A DNA stretch of 64,000 nt, from assembly GCF_003730135.1 (NCBI RefSeq), contig NZ_RJVO01000009.1:62001-126000 (forward strand), in the 5' to 3' direction. The position numbers and the translations under genes were made by a program. Under the pieces are notes generated by a model. The model worked only from the letters and a program-made list of their open reading frames with translations, made no database searches and was not told the origin of the DNA. Of the stretch, positions 57,804-64,000 are shown one piece after another (position 1 is the stretch's first letter; each line of letters opens with the position of its first letter). The stretch is from Stagnimonas aquatica (GTDB lineage: Bacteria; Pseudomonadota; Gammaproteobacteria; Nevskiales; Nevskiaceae).

Positions 57804-58970
57804 CTAGGCTTGCCACTCCGGCAGCCAGGCTTCACCACTCAGCATCGGCAGTACTGCGAGGTCTTGTGCCGACAACGCTCGCGCCTGCGCACACAGCTCG
57901 CTCCAGGTCCGCAGTTGAAACCGCTTCACCACCGAGCGCGCGGGCGCGTCGCGCCAAGCGAACTCGAACAAGTCGCGGCCGCGCTTGAAGGCGGCTTCGT
58001 TACGCGGGCCACGTGGCGATACCGAAGCAGCAGCAGCCGCGTTGGCGCGCATCAGCGGAATGAAATCGCGCTGCACCCAGGCCAGCAGCGGCGCGAGGTC
58101 GGGGTGCAGTCGCAGCTCGCCATGGGTGTCGACATGGCGCCCAGCCGCAATCGCACCTAGCCAGCCGCGCAAGCGTGGCGCGCGCTCGTGCAGGCGGCGT
58201 TCAGAGCTGGGGTCGCTGAGGTTCATGCCGAGCTGGCCGTAGAGCGCGGCGTCGGCGAGCGTGAAGCGCTCGCCCAGCAGATAAGGCTGCTGCGAGAGCA
58301 GGCGCTCGGCGGCATCCACCAGTTCGTCCCAGGACTGCTCCAGGCGCCGATGCGTGGCGGGAAAGCCGGCACGCGCCGGTGGATCGGCCCAACGGCCGGG
58401 CGACCAGCGTTTGCTGTCTGGGGCCACCGAAAACAGGTAGGGCAGGCGCCGCGTCTGGCGCTGCGAGAAACTCTCCGCGATCAGCGGCTGCGCGAAGCCC
58501 GGCACCAGGCTGCGGAACTCGCGCGCCAGCCGCTCGCCGGCGTCGTTGTCGCCGCGCGACACCACCCAGCGGTGGTGATGCACGAGATAGAGGCCGACTT
58601 CGTCGAGCGCCTCCTCGATGAGCTTGCAGACGAAGGCCAGCAGCGGTTCGCGCGGAATCAACGGCTCGGCGGCGGCGGGCGGACGCGCGTCCAGCCAGGC
58701 GGCGATGCCGCTGCTGTCGTAGTGAATGTCGCCATCCGCCGTGAACAGATAGGGCACCAGCGGGTACTCGTCGTCCGGCTGCGCGGACGGCCAGCGCTTC
58801 ACCGTGCGCCGCGTCTGCGCAATACGCAGGCGCGTCATCAGCCGGAGATTCTCGAGAGCGGTGCCGCCGTCCGGCCGCCGCTCGGTCGGCAAGCCGGCGT
58901 GCTGGCACAGGGCTTCCAGCTTGAGAAAGAAGGGCGACAGCTCCGAGCCCCAGAGCAGCGCGGGCTTCAT
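57804..58970 (-). CDS. Long GST-like protein (paralogue D)
   Basis: A 388-aa GST-fold protein: 'LLWGSELSPFFLKLEALCQH', 'HYDSSGIAAWLDARPPAAA', 'CKLIEEALDEVGLYLVHHHR' and 'YLLGERFTLADAALYGQLGM', each aligning with paralogues A-C. It is the most divergent of the four in the second landmark (no DEW). The C-terminal extension is again ~120 residues. Stop-to-start spacing to the upstream SDR gene is 1 bp, so the two form an operon. The insert with brnTA and TIR separates it from the rest of the GST cluster. Confidence 0.83.
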   Translation of the reverse strand: MKPALLWGSELSPFFLKLEALCQHAGLPTERRPDGGTALENLRLMTRLRIAQTRRTVKRWPSAQPDDEYPLVPYLFTADGDIHYDSSGIAAWLDARPPAAAEPLIPREPLLAFVCKLIEEALDEVGLYLVHHHRWVVSRGDNDAGERLAREFRSLVPGFAQPLIAESFSQRQTRRLPYLFSVAPDSKRWSPGRWADPPARAGFPATHRRLEQSWDELVDAAERLLSQQPYLLGERFTLADAALYGQLGMNLSDPSSERRLHERAPRLRGWLGAIAAGRHVDTHGELRLHPDLAPLLAWVQRDFIPLMRANAAAAASVSPRGPRNEAAFKRGRDLFEFAWRDAPARSVVKRFQLRTWSELCAQARALSAQDLAVLPMLSGEAWLPEWQA

Positions 58971-58971
58971 C

Positions 58972-59838
58972 TCAGACTTTCGCGTTGCGCCTCGGCTTGG
59001 GCGACATGCGCGCCATCATGCGGTCGAGCACCGAGGGCATCACCCGCTTGGTCCAGTAGCCCGACAGCGCGTCGCGGCCGACCACCACCAGCGGCCGGTT
59101 GCGGCGGGCGGCGGTGAGCGTCTTGCGGGCAACGGTGACCGCTTCGAGGTTGTTCTTCACGAACCAGTTCTGCACGAATTTCTGCGTGCGCGCGTTGTCC
59201 ATGCGGCCGAACAGCTTCAGCTTGCCGGCGATCGGCGTCTTCACGAAGCCGGGGCAGACGGTGGTGACGCCGATGCGCGAGCCGGCCAGCTCGGCACGCA
59301 GGCTCTCGCCCATCGCCACCACCGCCGCCTTGGTGCTGCCGTAGGCGCCCAGGCCGTTGAAGCCGACCAGGCCGGCGGCGGAAGCGATGTTGACGATCTG
59401 GCCGGCGCGCTCGCCGCGCGCAAGGCTGCCAGCGCGCGCCAGCATGGCCGGCAGCACCGCGTTCATCACCCGCACCACGCCGAGCACGTTGATCTCGTGC
59501 AGGCGCCGCCACTCCTCCATCGGCACCTCGTGCAGCAGGCCGGCGCTGACGATGCCGGCGCTGTTCACCACCAGATCGGCGGCCGGCGCCAGCGCCGCTA
59601 TGGCGGCGGGCAGGCGGGCGATGTCGTCGTCCTTGGCGACATCGGCGGAGAGCGTGGCGACCTCGGCGGCGCCGAGCTGGCGCAAGGCTTCGGCGGCGGT
59701 CGCCAGCGTCGCCGGATCGCGGGCCACCAGCAGCAGGCGTGCGCCTTCGGCGGCGAGCAGCTCGGCGATGGCCAGCCCAATCCCGCTGGAGCCGCCGGTG
59801 ATGACGCAGAGTTTGTTCCTGTAGGTTTTCGTGGGCAT
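58972..59838 (-). CDS. SDR family NAD(P)-dependent oxidoreductase
   Basis: A 288-aa classical SDR with a C-terminal extension. 'LCVITGGSSGIGLAIAELLA' (cofactor), 'DLVVNSAGIV' (NSAG in place of NNAG), and an intact active site 'YGSTKAAVVAMGESLRAEL' (YxxxK). 'VCPGFVKTPIAGKLKLFGR' and the basic C terminus ('MARMSPKPRRNAKV') resemble 3-ketodihydrosphingosine reductase-like/DltE-type SDRs; substrate uncertain. First gene of a two-gene operon with GST paralogue D. A palindromic repeat lies just upstream of its start. Confidence 0.9.
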   Translation of the reverse strand: MPTKTYRNKLCVITGGSSGIGLAIAELLAAEGARLLLVARDPATLATAAEALRQLGAAEVATLSADVAKDDDIARLPAAIAALAPAADLVVNSAGIVSAGLLHEVPMEEWRRLHEINVLGVVRVMNAVLPAMLARAGSLARGERAGQIVNIASAAGLVGFNGLGAYGSTKAAVVAMGESLRAELAGSRIGVTTVCPGFVKTPIAGKLKLFGRMDNARTQKFVQNWFVKNNLEAVTVARKTLTAARRNRPLVVVGRDALSGYWTKRVMPSVLDRMMARMSPKPRRNAKV

Positions 59839-59865
59839 GGCGGAGCTGCGTAGTTTGAGAGTGTG

Positions 59866-59908
59866 TTGCCCCCTCTCCCCTACCCCCTCTCCCACGAGGG
59901 GAGAGGGG
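59866..59908. repeat. Short copy of the CCCCCTCTCCC palindromic repeat
   Basis: CCCCCTCTCCCC followed by the hairpin CCCCTCTCCC (59884-59893)/GGGAGAGGGG (59899-59908). The arms match those of the 114-bp element at 51968-52081. It sits 28 bp upstream of the SDR start, in the transcribed leader or promoter. Confidence 0.75.
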
Positions 59909-59975
59909 AAAGCGGTCAGGGGTTGAGGGTCAGAGCTTGTGAAGAAACCGTAGCGAGCATGCCCAAGCGCAAGGA

Positions 59976-60104
59976 GCCAAACCGACTAAAGGTTTGGCCA
60001 GCGCAGCAACCGCAGCGCACTTGTGTGCGTGAGGATTGCGAGCAGCGCATGGCTCTTGGCCCAGCGTCGGGACTGGCAGTGCCAGTCCCGCTTAGGCCAA
60101 GAGC
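59976..60104. repeat. Nested palindromes in the 59.84-60.13 kb gap
   Basis: Three structures: GCCAAACC (59976-59983)/GGTTTGGC (59991-59998); CGCAC/GTGCG (60016-60029); and a compound one with outer arms GCTCTTGGCC (60052-60061)/GGCCAAGAGC (60095-60104) enclosing CGGGACTGGCA-G-TGCCAGTCCCG (60068-60090). Little or no plausible coding: the small frames across it have no family similarity. A dispersed repeat or a structured RNA are the two readings. It directly follows the DUF3604 gene stop (60131, minus strand). Confidence 0.7.
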
Positions 60105-60130
60105 GCGATTGGGCAGCGCAGTAGGTTTAT

Positions 60131-62398
60131 TCACTGGCTCTCGTACCAGACCGGCGAACCCCACACGCGCTCCTCCAGCGTGGCGAAGATATTCTTGCCG
60201 GTGAAGCTGCCGGGCTCACCTTCCATGCGGCAGCAGCCTTCGTAACCGGCAAAGCCGGACTCGGCCGGGAAGATGCCATTGGCCGGGCTCAGCGCGGCGC
60301 AGTCCACGCCCTTGCTGACGCAGAGCTGGGTGCTCCAGCGGCAGCTCGGAATCTCCCGCGCGCGGGCATACCAGTAGGCGTCGCGGTCGGCGTGGAAGTC
60401 CGGGTCCTGCCAAGTGAGGCAGAGCTGCTCGGGGTGCAGGCCGGGGGCCACCGAGCAGTCGGGCGCCGGGCGCTGCACCGGATGACTGGTGTGGGCCACC
60501 GCCTCGTAGGCGCGCACCTTGGGCTCGCCGCCGGCATTGAGCGTGCCCTTGATCAGGTCGATGGCCTGTAGCGGCAGCGTCGCCTCGCCGGCGCCGCCGA
60601 GATCCTGCATGGCCCAGACGCTGATGTAGGGCGCGCCGGCGCCGGCCGGCCGGGGTGGCAGATCGCCGCCCATCACTGCGCCGGTCGCGGCGGTGACGCT
60701 CTCGCCGCCCTGCGCCAGCTTCGCGCAGATGTCGGCCGGTGGCGGCGTCCAGCTCACCTGCATGCGGATGCGCAGACGCGGGCCGGAGGTGCCGAAGGTC
60801 TCGCCCCGGTGCAGGGCATCCCAGATCTGGCCACGGGTGTTCTCCGCCGACCAGACGCCGGCCAGGCCGCCGCTGCCGAAGCCGCGCGCGCGGTCGAGGA
60901 ACACGCGGTTGGTGCAGTTGCCCGGGTCGCTCGGGTCTTCCGGGTTGATCGGCCGGTTGCTGTTGTCGCAGTCCCACATGCCGAGGTGGTCCTTGGGCTC
61001 GTCTTCGAGCACGCCCCCGTGGCCGGGATAGGCGCGCTCGCGCGCCATGCCGGGCGTACCGTTATGGGTGTCGGTGGAGGCGATGATGCCCTGGCGATAG
61101 GGGTTCAAGCCCAGGATACCGCGCAGGCTGAGGCCCTCGGCCATGGCGTTGCGGTAGTAGTCCAGCGGCGTGGTGCAGTTGGCGGCCGGGCCGGAAGCGC
61201 CGTCGGGGCCGGCGGTTTCGCAGATGCGGGTGAGATAGGTCGGCGCCTGCCGCAGCGAGCAGAAGCTCGGATCGCGCGCCGGGTCGCCGCCGCAGTAGCG
61301 CGCGCAGGCCGGCGGATCGTCGGGCAGGCCGGCGCAGACGTTCTTGCTCAGCTCGAAGTCGCAACTGCTTTCCTCGCCTTCCAGATAGCCACCCTCCAGA
61401 CCGGCAGCGCACTCGGAGCCGCCCTTGTGCTGGTAGATCTCCAGCACCCGGTCGTAGCCACGACGCAGTTCGGCGTCGCCCCGGGTGAGCGCCACGCCGT
61501 CACGGCCGGGCGGCAGACCGGTGGCGAAATCGGTGGGCAGGAAGAAGCGGCCGTCGGAAAGATTGCTGCTGTGCGGAATGGTCAGCGCCTGGCAGCCGGC
61601 GGTGCCGCCGCACTCGGTCTGCAAGTGATCGAACAGCATCCACTCGTCGTTGGCGTTTCGGTCGTCGATGCCGGTGAGCGGCGTCACCGAGCTGAACACC
61701 ACGTCCGGCACCTCGCTGCTGTCGCCGCGAAAGATCACGTTCCGGTGCAGCATCTGGCCGCGCTTGTTGGAGCTGAACTCGTAGCCGTGCAGCGTCGAGA
61801 AGCTGCAAGGGCGGTACTCCTCGTCGGTGATCGCCTTCTGCGCCGCCCAGGCCGGGCGCTCGGTCGGGCTTTCCGCCAGCAGGGTCTGCACCAGAACCTG
61901 GAACGGCGTGGTGGTGCCCTCGACGAAGGCACGGATGTCGCCACGGATGCGGCCGCCGATGATCTCGCAGACCGGGTTGGTGCCTGCGGGAATGTTGCCG
62001 CCCAGTTCGCAGAGGGTGCGGAAGGCACCGAGAAACTCGGCATGGTCGGTGACCGCCGCGAAGTCCAGCGGCCGGTCGAGCTGCTCGAAGTGAGTGACGG
62101 TGTTGGGATCGGTATCGCCCGAGGGATAGCCGCCCGGCTCGCCCTGGGCGAAGCGCAGCGCCTCGCGCGGGCCGTTGATGGAGTTGAAGAAGTAGGCGTC
62201 GAAGGAGTCGCTGGTGTGGACATGCAGATCGCCGTACAGCGCCTGCTTGCGGCCGGCGAGCACCGGGCCGCATTCGCCCTGCACCACCTCGGGATCGGTA
62301 GGCGTCACTGGCGTCGGCAGCTCCGGCGCGGTGGAGGAGCCGCAGGCCGCCAGCAGCGCCGCGAATACCGTCAGACCCAAGCGAGAGAAGAGAGTCAT
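60131..62398 (-). CDS. DUF3604 domain lipoprotein (PHP-like)
   Basis: A 755-aa predicted lipoprotein (lipobox 'FAALLAACGSS', Cys19) with a DUF3604 domain related to PHP-type metal-dependent hydrolases. Metal-ligand-like motifs: 'ALYGDLHVHTSDSFDAYFF', 'DFAAVTDHAEFLGAF' and 'GIIASTDTHNGTPGMAR'. It is Cys-rich in the middle ('CDFELSKNVCAGLPDDPPAC'), pointing to disulfides in an exported protein. Start at 62398 overlaps the upstream HupE-like stop by ATGA. The DUF3604 function is unknown; the run parvulin, HupE/UreJ-like, DUF3604 suggests a common metal- or envelope-linked role. Confidence 0.93.
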   Translation of the reverse strand: MTLFSRLGLTVFAALLAACGSSTAPELPTPVTPTDPEVVQGECGPVLAGRKQALYGDLHVHTSDSFDAYFFNSINGPREALRFAQGEPGGYPSGDTDPNTVTHFEQLDRPLDFAAVTDHAEFLGAFRTLCELGGNIPAGTNPVCEIIGGRIRGDIRAFVEGTTTPFQVLVQTLLAESPTERPAWAAQKAITDEEYRPCSFSTLHGYEFSSNKRGQMLHRNVIFRGDSSEVPDVVFSSVTPLTGIDDRNANDEWMLFDHLQTECGGTAGCQALTIPHSSNLSDGRFFLPTDFATGLPPGRDGVALTRGDAELRRGYDRVLEIYQHKGGSECAAGLEGGYLEGEESSCDFELSKNVCAGLPDDPPACARYCGGDPARDPSFCSLRQAPTYLTRICETAGPDGASGPAANCTTPLDYYRNAMAEGLSLRGILGLNPYRQGIIASTDTHNGTPGMARERAYPGHGGVLEDEPKDHLGMWDCDNSNRPINPEDPSDPGNCTNRVFLDRARGFGSGGLAGVWSAENTRGQIWDALHRGETFGTSGPRLRIRMQVSWTPPPADICAKLAQGGESVTAATGAVMGGDLPPRPAGAGAPYISVWAMQDLGGAGEATLPLQAIDLIKGTLNAGGEPKVRAYEAVAHTSHPVQRPAPDCSVAPGLHPEQLCLTWQDPDFHADRDAYWYARAREIPSCRWSTQLCVSKGVDCAALSPANGIFPAESGFAGYEGCCRMEGEPGSFTGKNIFATLEERVWGSPVWYESQ

Positions 62399-63558
62399 GC
62401 GTTTGCTCCAGTGAAGACCACGGCCGCGCGTTGCAGCAGCCAGTAGGCGGCGACGGCGCCATAGGCACTCAAGGCCAGCGGCGCGTAGCGCCACAAGGGC
62501 CGCGCCAGGGCGGCGAGGCCGAGCAGCGCCAGCACGAAGAGGATTTGTCCGAACTCGACGCCGAGATTGAACGCCGCCAGCGCCCAGACCTGCGCGCCTT
62601 CCGGCAGGCCGGTGGCGGCCAGCGCGCCGGCAAAGCCGAAGCCGTGCAACAGACCGAAACCGAAAGCGATGCTGGCCGGCCGGCGCTGCGCCAGGCCCTC
62701 GGCGCGGGTAGCCAGCTCCACCGCCAGCAGCAGGATGGAGGCGGCGATGCTCGCCTCCACCGCCGCCGAGGGCAGTTGCCAACCCGCGAGCGCGGCCCCG
62801 GCCAGGGTGATCGAGTGCGCCAGGGTGAAGGCGCTGAGCGTGCCGACCAGGCGAGCGAGCCCGCGCCCCGAACGCCGCCACAGCGCGAACAGGCCGAGCA
62901 CAAACAGCAGGTGGTCCGGTCCACCGAGGATGTGCTCGACGCCCAGCACCAGGTAGTGCGCCACCGGCGGTGGTGGCGGCGTCTCGCTGCGCTGCCACTG
63001 CGGCCGGCTGGCCGAGAGCACCGCGTACTGCGGCTCGCCGTGCAGCGGCTCGATCAGCAGCACCGCGTCCGGCAATTGCACGTTGAAGCCCTGGAGCCCG
63101 AACTGGCCATCGAGGCCCTGCGGGCAGCGCAGCGTCCAGCGCAGCACCATGCCCTCGTCGGCCGGCTGCTGGCGCGGCTCGCCCAGGCGCTCGCAACTGG
63201 CCGGCCACTGCGGTTGCAGCGGCAGCAGGCGGCCTTCGAAGTCCTCGGGCAGGCGCAGGTGGCTGTCCCAGGTCTGCGCGTCGCGCTGGGTCAGACGCCA
63301 TTGCGCGCTGCTCATGGCATGCGACCAGGCGAGGCTGGGGAGCAGGAGGAGTAGAGCCAGTACGGCGGACTGCCAACCACTGCTGCTCAGACTCCTCCCC
63401 CTGCTTGCGGGGGGAGGTTGGGAGGGGGGCGGTTTAGGGGAGGCGACGGCAGCCGCGGCGACTATGCAGCGAACGCCCCCACCCCAACCCTCCCCCGCGC
63501 GCGGGGGAGGGAGTAATGCGGCGGTGAACAAATTGCCCCGAAGCGCCAGCCCCCTCAC
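62395..63558 (-). CDS. HupE/UreJ-2 family membrane protein with repeat-derived N-terminal insert
   Basis: A 387-aa protein if it starts at the GTG overlapping the upstream stop (GTGA at 63555-63558). Residues about 15-56 are encoded by a palindromic repeat; after it comes a signal-like helix 'AVLALLLLLPSLAWSHA', a beta-rich periplasmic domain, then six membrane helices with 'HILGGPDHLLFVLGLFAL', 'LHGFGFAGALAATGLPEG' and 'FNLGVEFGQILFVLALLGLA', the His/Asp motifs of HupE/UreJ-type (metal-transport-like) proteins. No ATG, GTG or TTG in frame lies between the repeat and the signal helix. A start at ATG 63315 would drop the signal helix. Confidence 0.78.
   Translation of the reverse strand: MRGLALRGNLFTAALLPPPRAGEGWGGGVRCIVAAAAVASPKPPPSQPPPASRGRSLSSSGWQSAVLALLLLLPSLAWSHAMSSAQWRLTQRDAQTWDSHLRLPEDFEGRLLPLQPQWPASCERLGEPRQQPADEGMVLRWTLRCPQGLDGQFGLQGFNVQLPDAVLLIEPLHGEPQYAVLSASRPQWQRSETPPPPPVAHYLVLGVEHILGGPDHLLFVLGLFALWRRSGRGLARLVGTLSAFTLAHSITLAGAALAGWQLPSAAVEASIAASILLLAVELATRAEGLAQRRPASIAFGFGLLHGFGFAGALAATGLPEGAQVWALAAFNLGVEFGQILFVLALLGLAALARPLWRYAPLALSAYGAVAAYWLLQRAAVVFTGANA
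63391..63515. repeat. Palindromic repeat inside the HupE-like reading frame
   Basis: About 125 bp with related ends: CTCCTCCCCC-TGCTTGC-GGGGGGAGG on the left and CCCTCCCCC-GCGC-GCGGGGGAGGGAG on the right, each a hairpin, and the two ends complementary over about 38 bp. Similar in style to the elements at 51968 and 59866, but with a different core. The HupE-like frame reads through it without a stop. Confidence 0.78.
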
Positions 63559-64000
63559 GGCTGCGCACTCCCACTCAAGCCATAGCGCGCCTTCAGCCGC
63601 TCCAGCGCCAGCCGGGTCTGCGCGCGGCGTTGTTCCAGCAGCCAGTCGCGCTGGGCGCGTTCGCGCACGGCGGCGAAATCCGGGGCGCGGGTTTCGCGCT
63701 GGAGGATGCGTACGAAGTGCAGGCCCAGCGACGAAGCCAGCGGCCCTTGCCATTCACCCATCGGCAGCTCCCGCAACTGCTGCGCGAGCTGGCCGCCGAA
63801 CAGGCGTTCCAGCTCGGCGGCATCGACGCCGTCCAGCCGGGTGCCGCCGGGATGCGGATCACTGAGCGTCGCCAGCTCCGTCGCGTCGGCAGTGGCCAGG
63901 CGCGGCGCCAGCGCGCTGGCATCCGCCGGCAGTTGATCGCCGTGGCGACCGCGCGAAAGGAAGACGTGCTGCAAACTCAGCCGCGCCAGCCCGCCGTAGC
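63555..64000 (-). CDS. Parvulin-type peptidyl-prolyl isomerase, partial
   Basis: C-terminal 148 codons of a gene running off the window edge. The visible part includes 'LQHVFLSRGRHGDQLPADA' and the end of a parvulin (rotamase) domain 'LPMGEWQGPLASSLGLHFVR', followed by a helical tail 'RDWLLEQRRAQTRLALERLK'. Such proteins are SurA/PpiD-like periplasmic folding factors. Its stop overlaps the HupE-like start (GTGA), so it heads the run HupE-like, DUF3604. The 5' end is not in the window. Confidence 0.88.
   Translation of the reverse strand, partial: YGGLARLSLQHVFLSRGRHGDQLPADASALAPRLATADATELATLSDPHPGGTRLDGVDAAELERLFGGQLAQQLRELPMGEWQGPLASSLGLHFVRILQRETRAPDFAAVRERAQRDWLLEQRRAQTRLALERLKARYGLSGSAQP

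Noticed and set aside
59916-60164. An 82-codon minus-strand frame across the nested palindromes
   Set aside because: It has no ribosome-binding site, overlaps the DUF3604 end and its sequence is dictated by palindromes.
60131-63376. A 1081-codon frame that would fuse DUF3604 to upstream sequence
   Set aside because: The lipoprotein signal at 62398 is the natural start, and the extra part is an out-of-frame reading of the HupE-like gene.
1-64000. tRNA, rRNA, CRISPR arrays, IS elements or integrases
   Set aside because: Looked for by eye on both strands; no T-loop plus acceptor patterns, regularly spaced repeats or transposase/integrase-like proteins were recognised.

Overview
The window is high-GC, densely packed chromosomal DNA with Gram-negative envelope genes (waaA, an LpxL-type acyltransferase, btuB, OmpA- and TolC-family proteins, TonB-dependent uptake). 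The gene set (DUF1302/DUF1329 pair, many glutathione transferases, HCCA isomerase, DUF3604, HupE/UreJ-like protein, RarD, folE) and the repeat types suggest a gammaproteobacterium of the Nevskiales/Solimonadaceae or Xanthomonadales sort. That placement is inference; no rRNA, tRNA, CRISPR array, integrase or transposase was recognised.

Layout. 1-6.7 kb: a TetR repressor with its own palindrome and an overlapping TolC-like gene, an Fe-alcohol dehydrogenase, an ArsC/Spx-like protein, then a B12 unit on the minus strand (cobalamin riboswitch, btuB, PduO-type adenosyltransferase). 6.7-23.3 kb: mostly housekeeping and envelope functions: inositol-phosphatase-like, SDR, cold-shock protein, M48 lipoprotein, orphan OppF-like ATPase, Dps, GH16, epimerase plus acyltransferase, ATM1-type ABC exporter, L,D-transpeptidase plus TPR protein sharing a C-terminal domain, LpxL-type acyltransferase, waaA, MBL exonuclease, GFA protein. 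23.3-31.4 kb: a WYL regulator bracketed by two matching palindromes with a DUF4258-like gene, transporters, two GSTs and a LysR regulator. 31.4-34.8 kb: divergent folE/MerR pair, an SDR without the catalytic Tyr, an intrinsic terminator directly before that SDR, and a decayed LysR gene. 34.8-43.9 kb: epimerase, acylphosphatase, GDPD, prolyl oligopeptidase, OmpA-family protein, patatin/cNMP protein.

43.9-59.8 kb is the most unusual part: a TetR gene, a divergent DUF1329/DUF1302 pair, a methyltransferase/MerR pair, a run of GST-like genes (four of them long paralogues of 339-388 aa) and an HCCA-isomerase-like gene. The same inverted repeat, TTTACA-N3-TGTAAA, lies between DUF1329 and DUF1302 and between the GST operon and the HCCA isomerase gene, with a related site before the TetR gene. 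This suggests one regulon for outer-membrane handling and glutathione-dependent conversion of a hydrophobic or aromatic compound.

This GST locus is broken at 55.66-57.79 kb by a less GC-rich insert carrying a BrnT/BrnA toxin-antitoxin pair, a degraded duplicate of the 3' end of the HCCA isomerase gene, and a TIR-domain protein with an unrecognised C-terminal half, closed by REP-type hairpins. It reads as a small defence cassette. 59.8-64 kb holds two structured repeats and an operon of a parvulin-type isomerase, a HupE/UreJ-like protein (with a repeat inserted in frame near its N terminus) and a DUF3604 lipoprotein.
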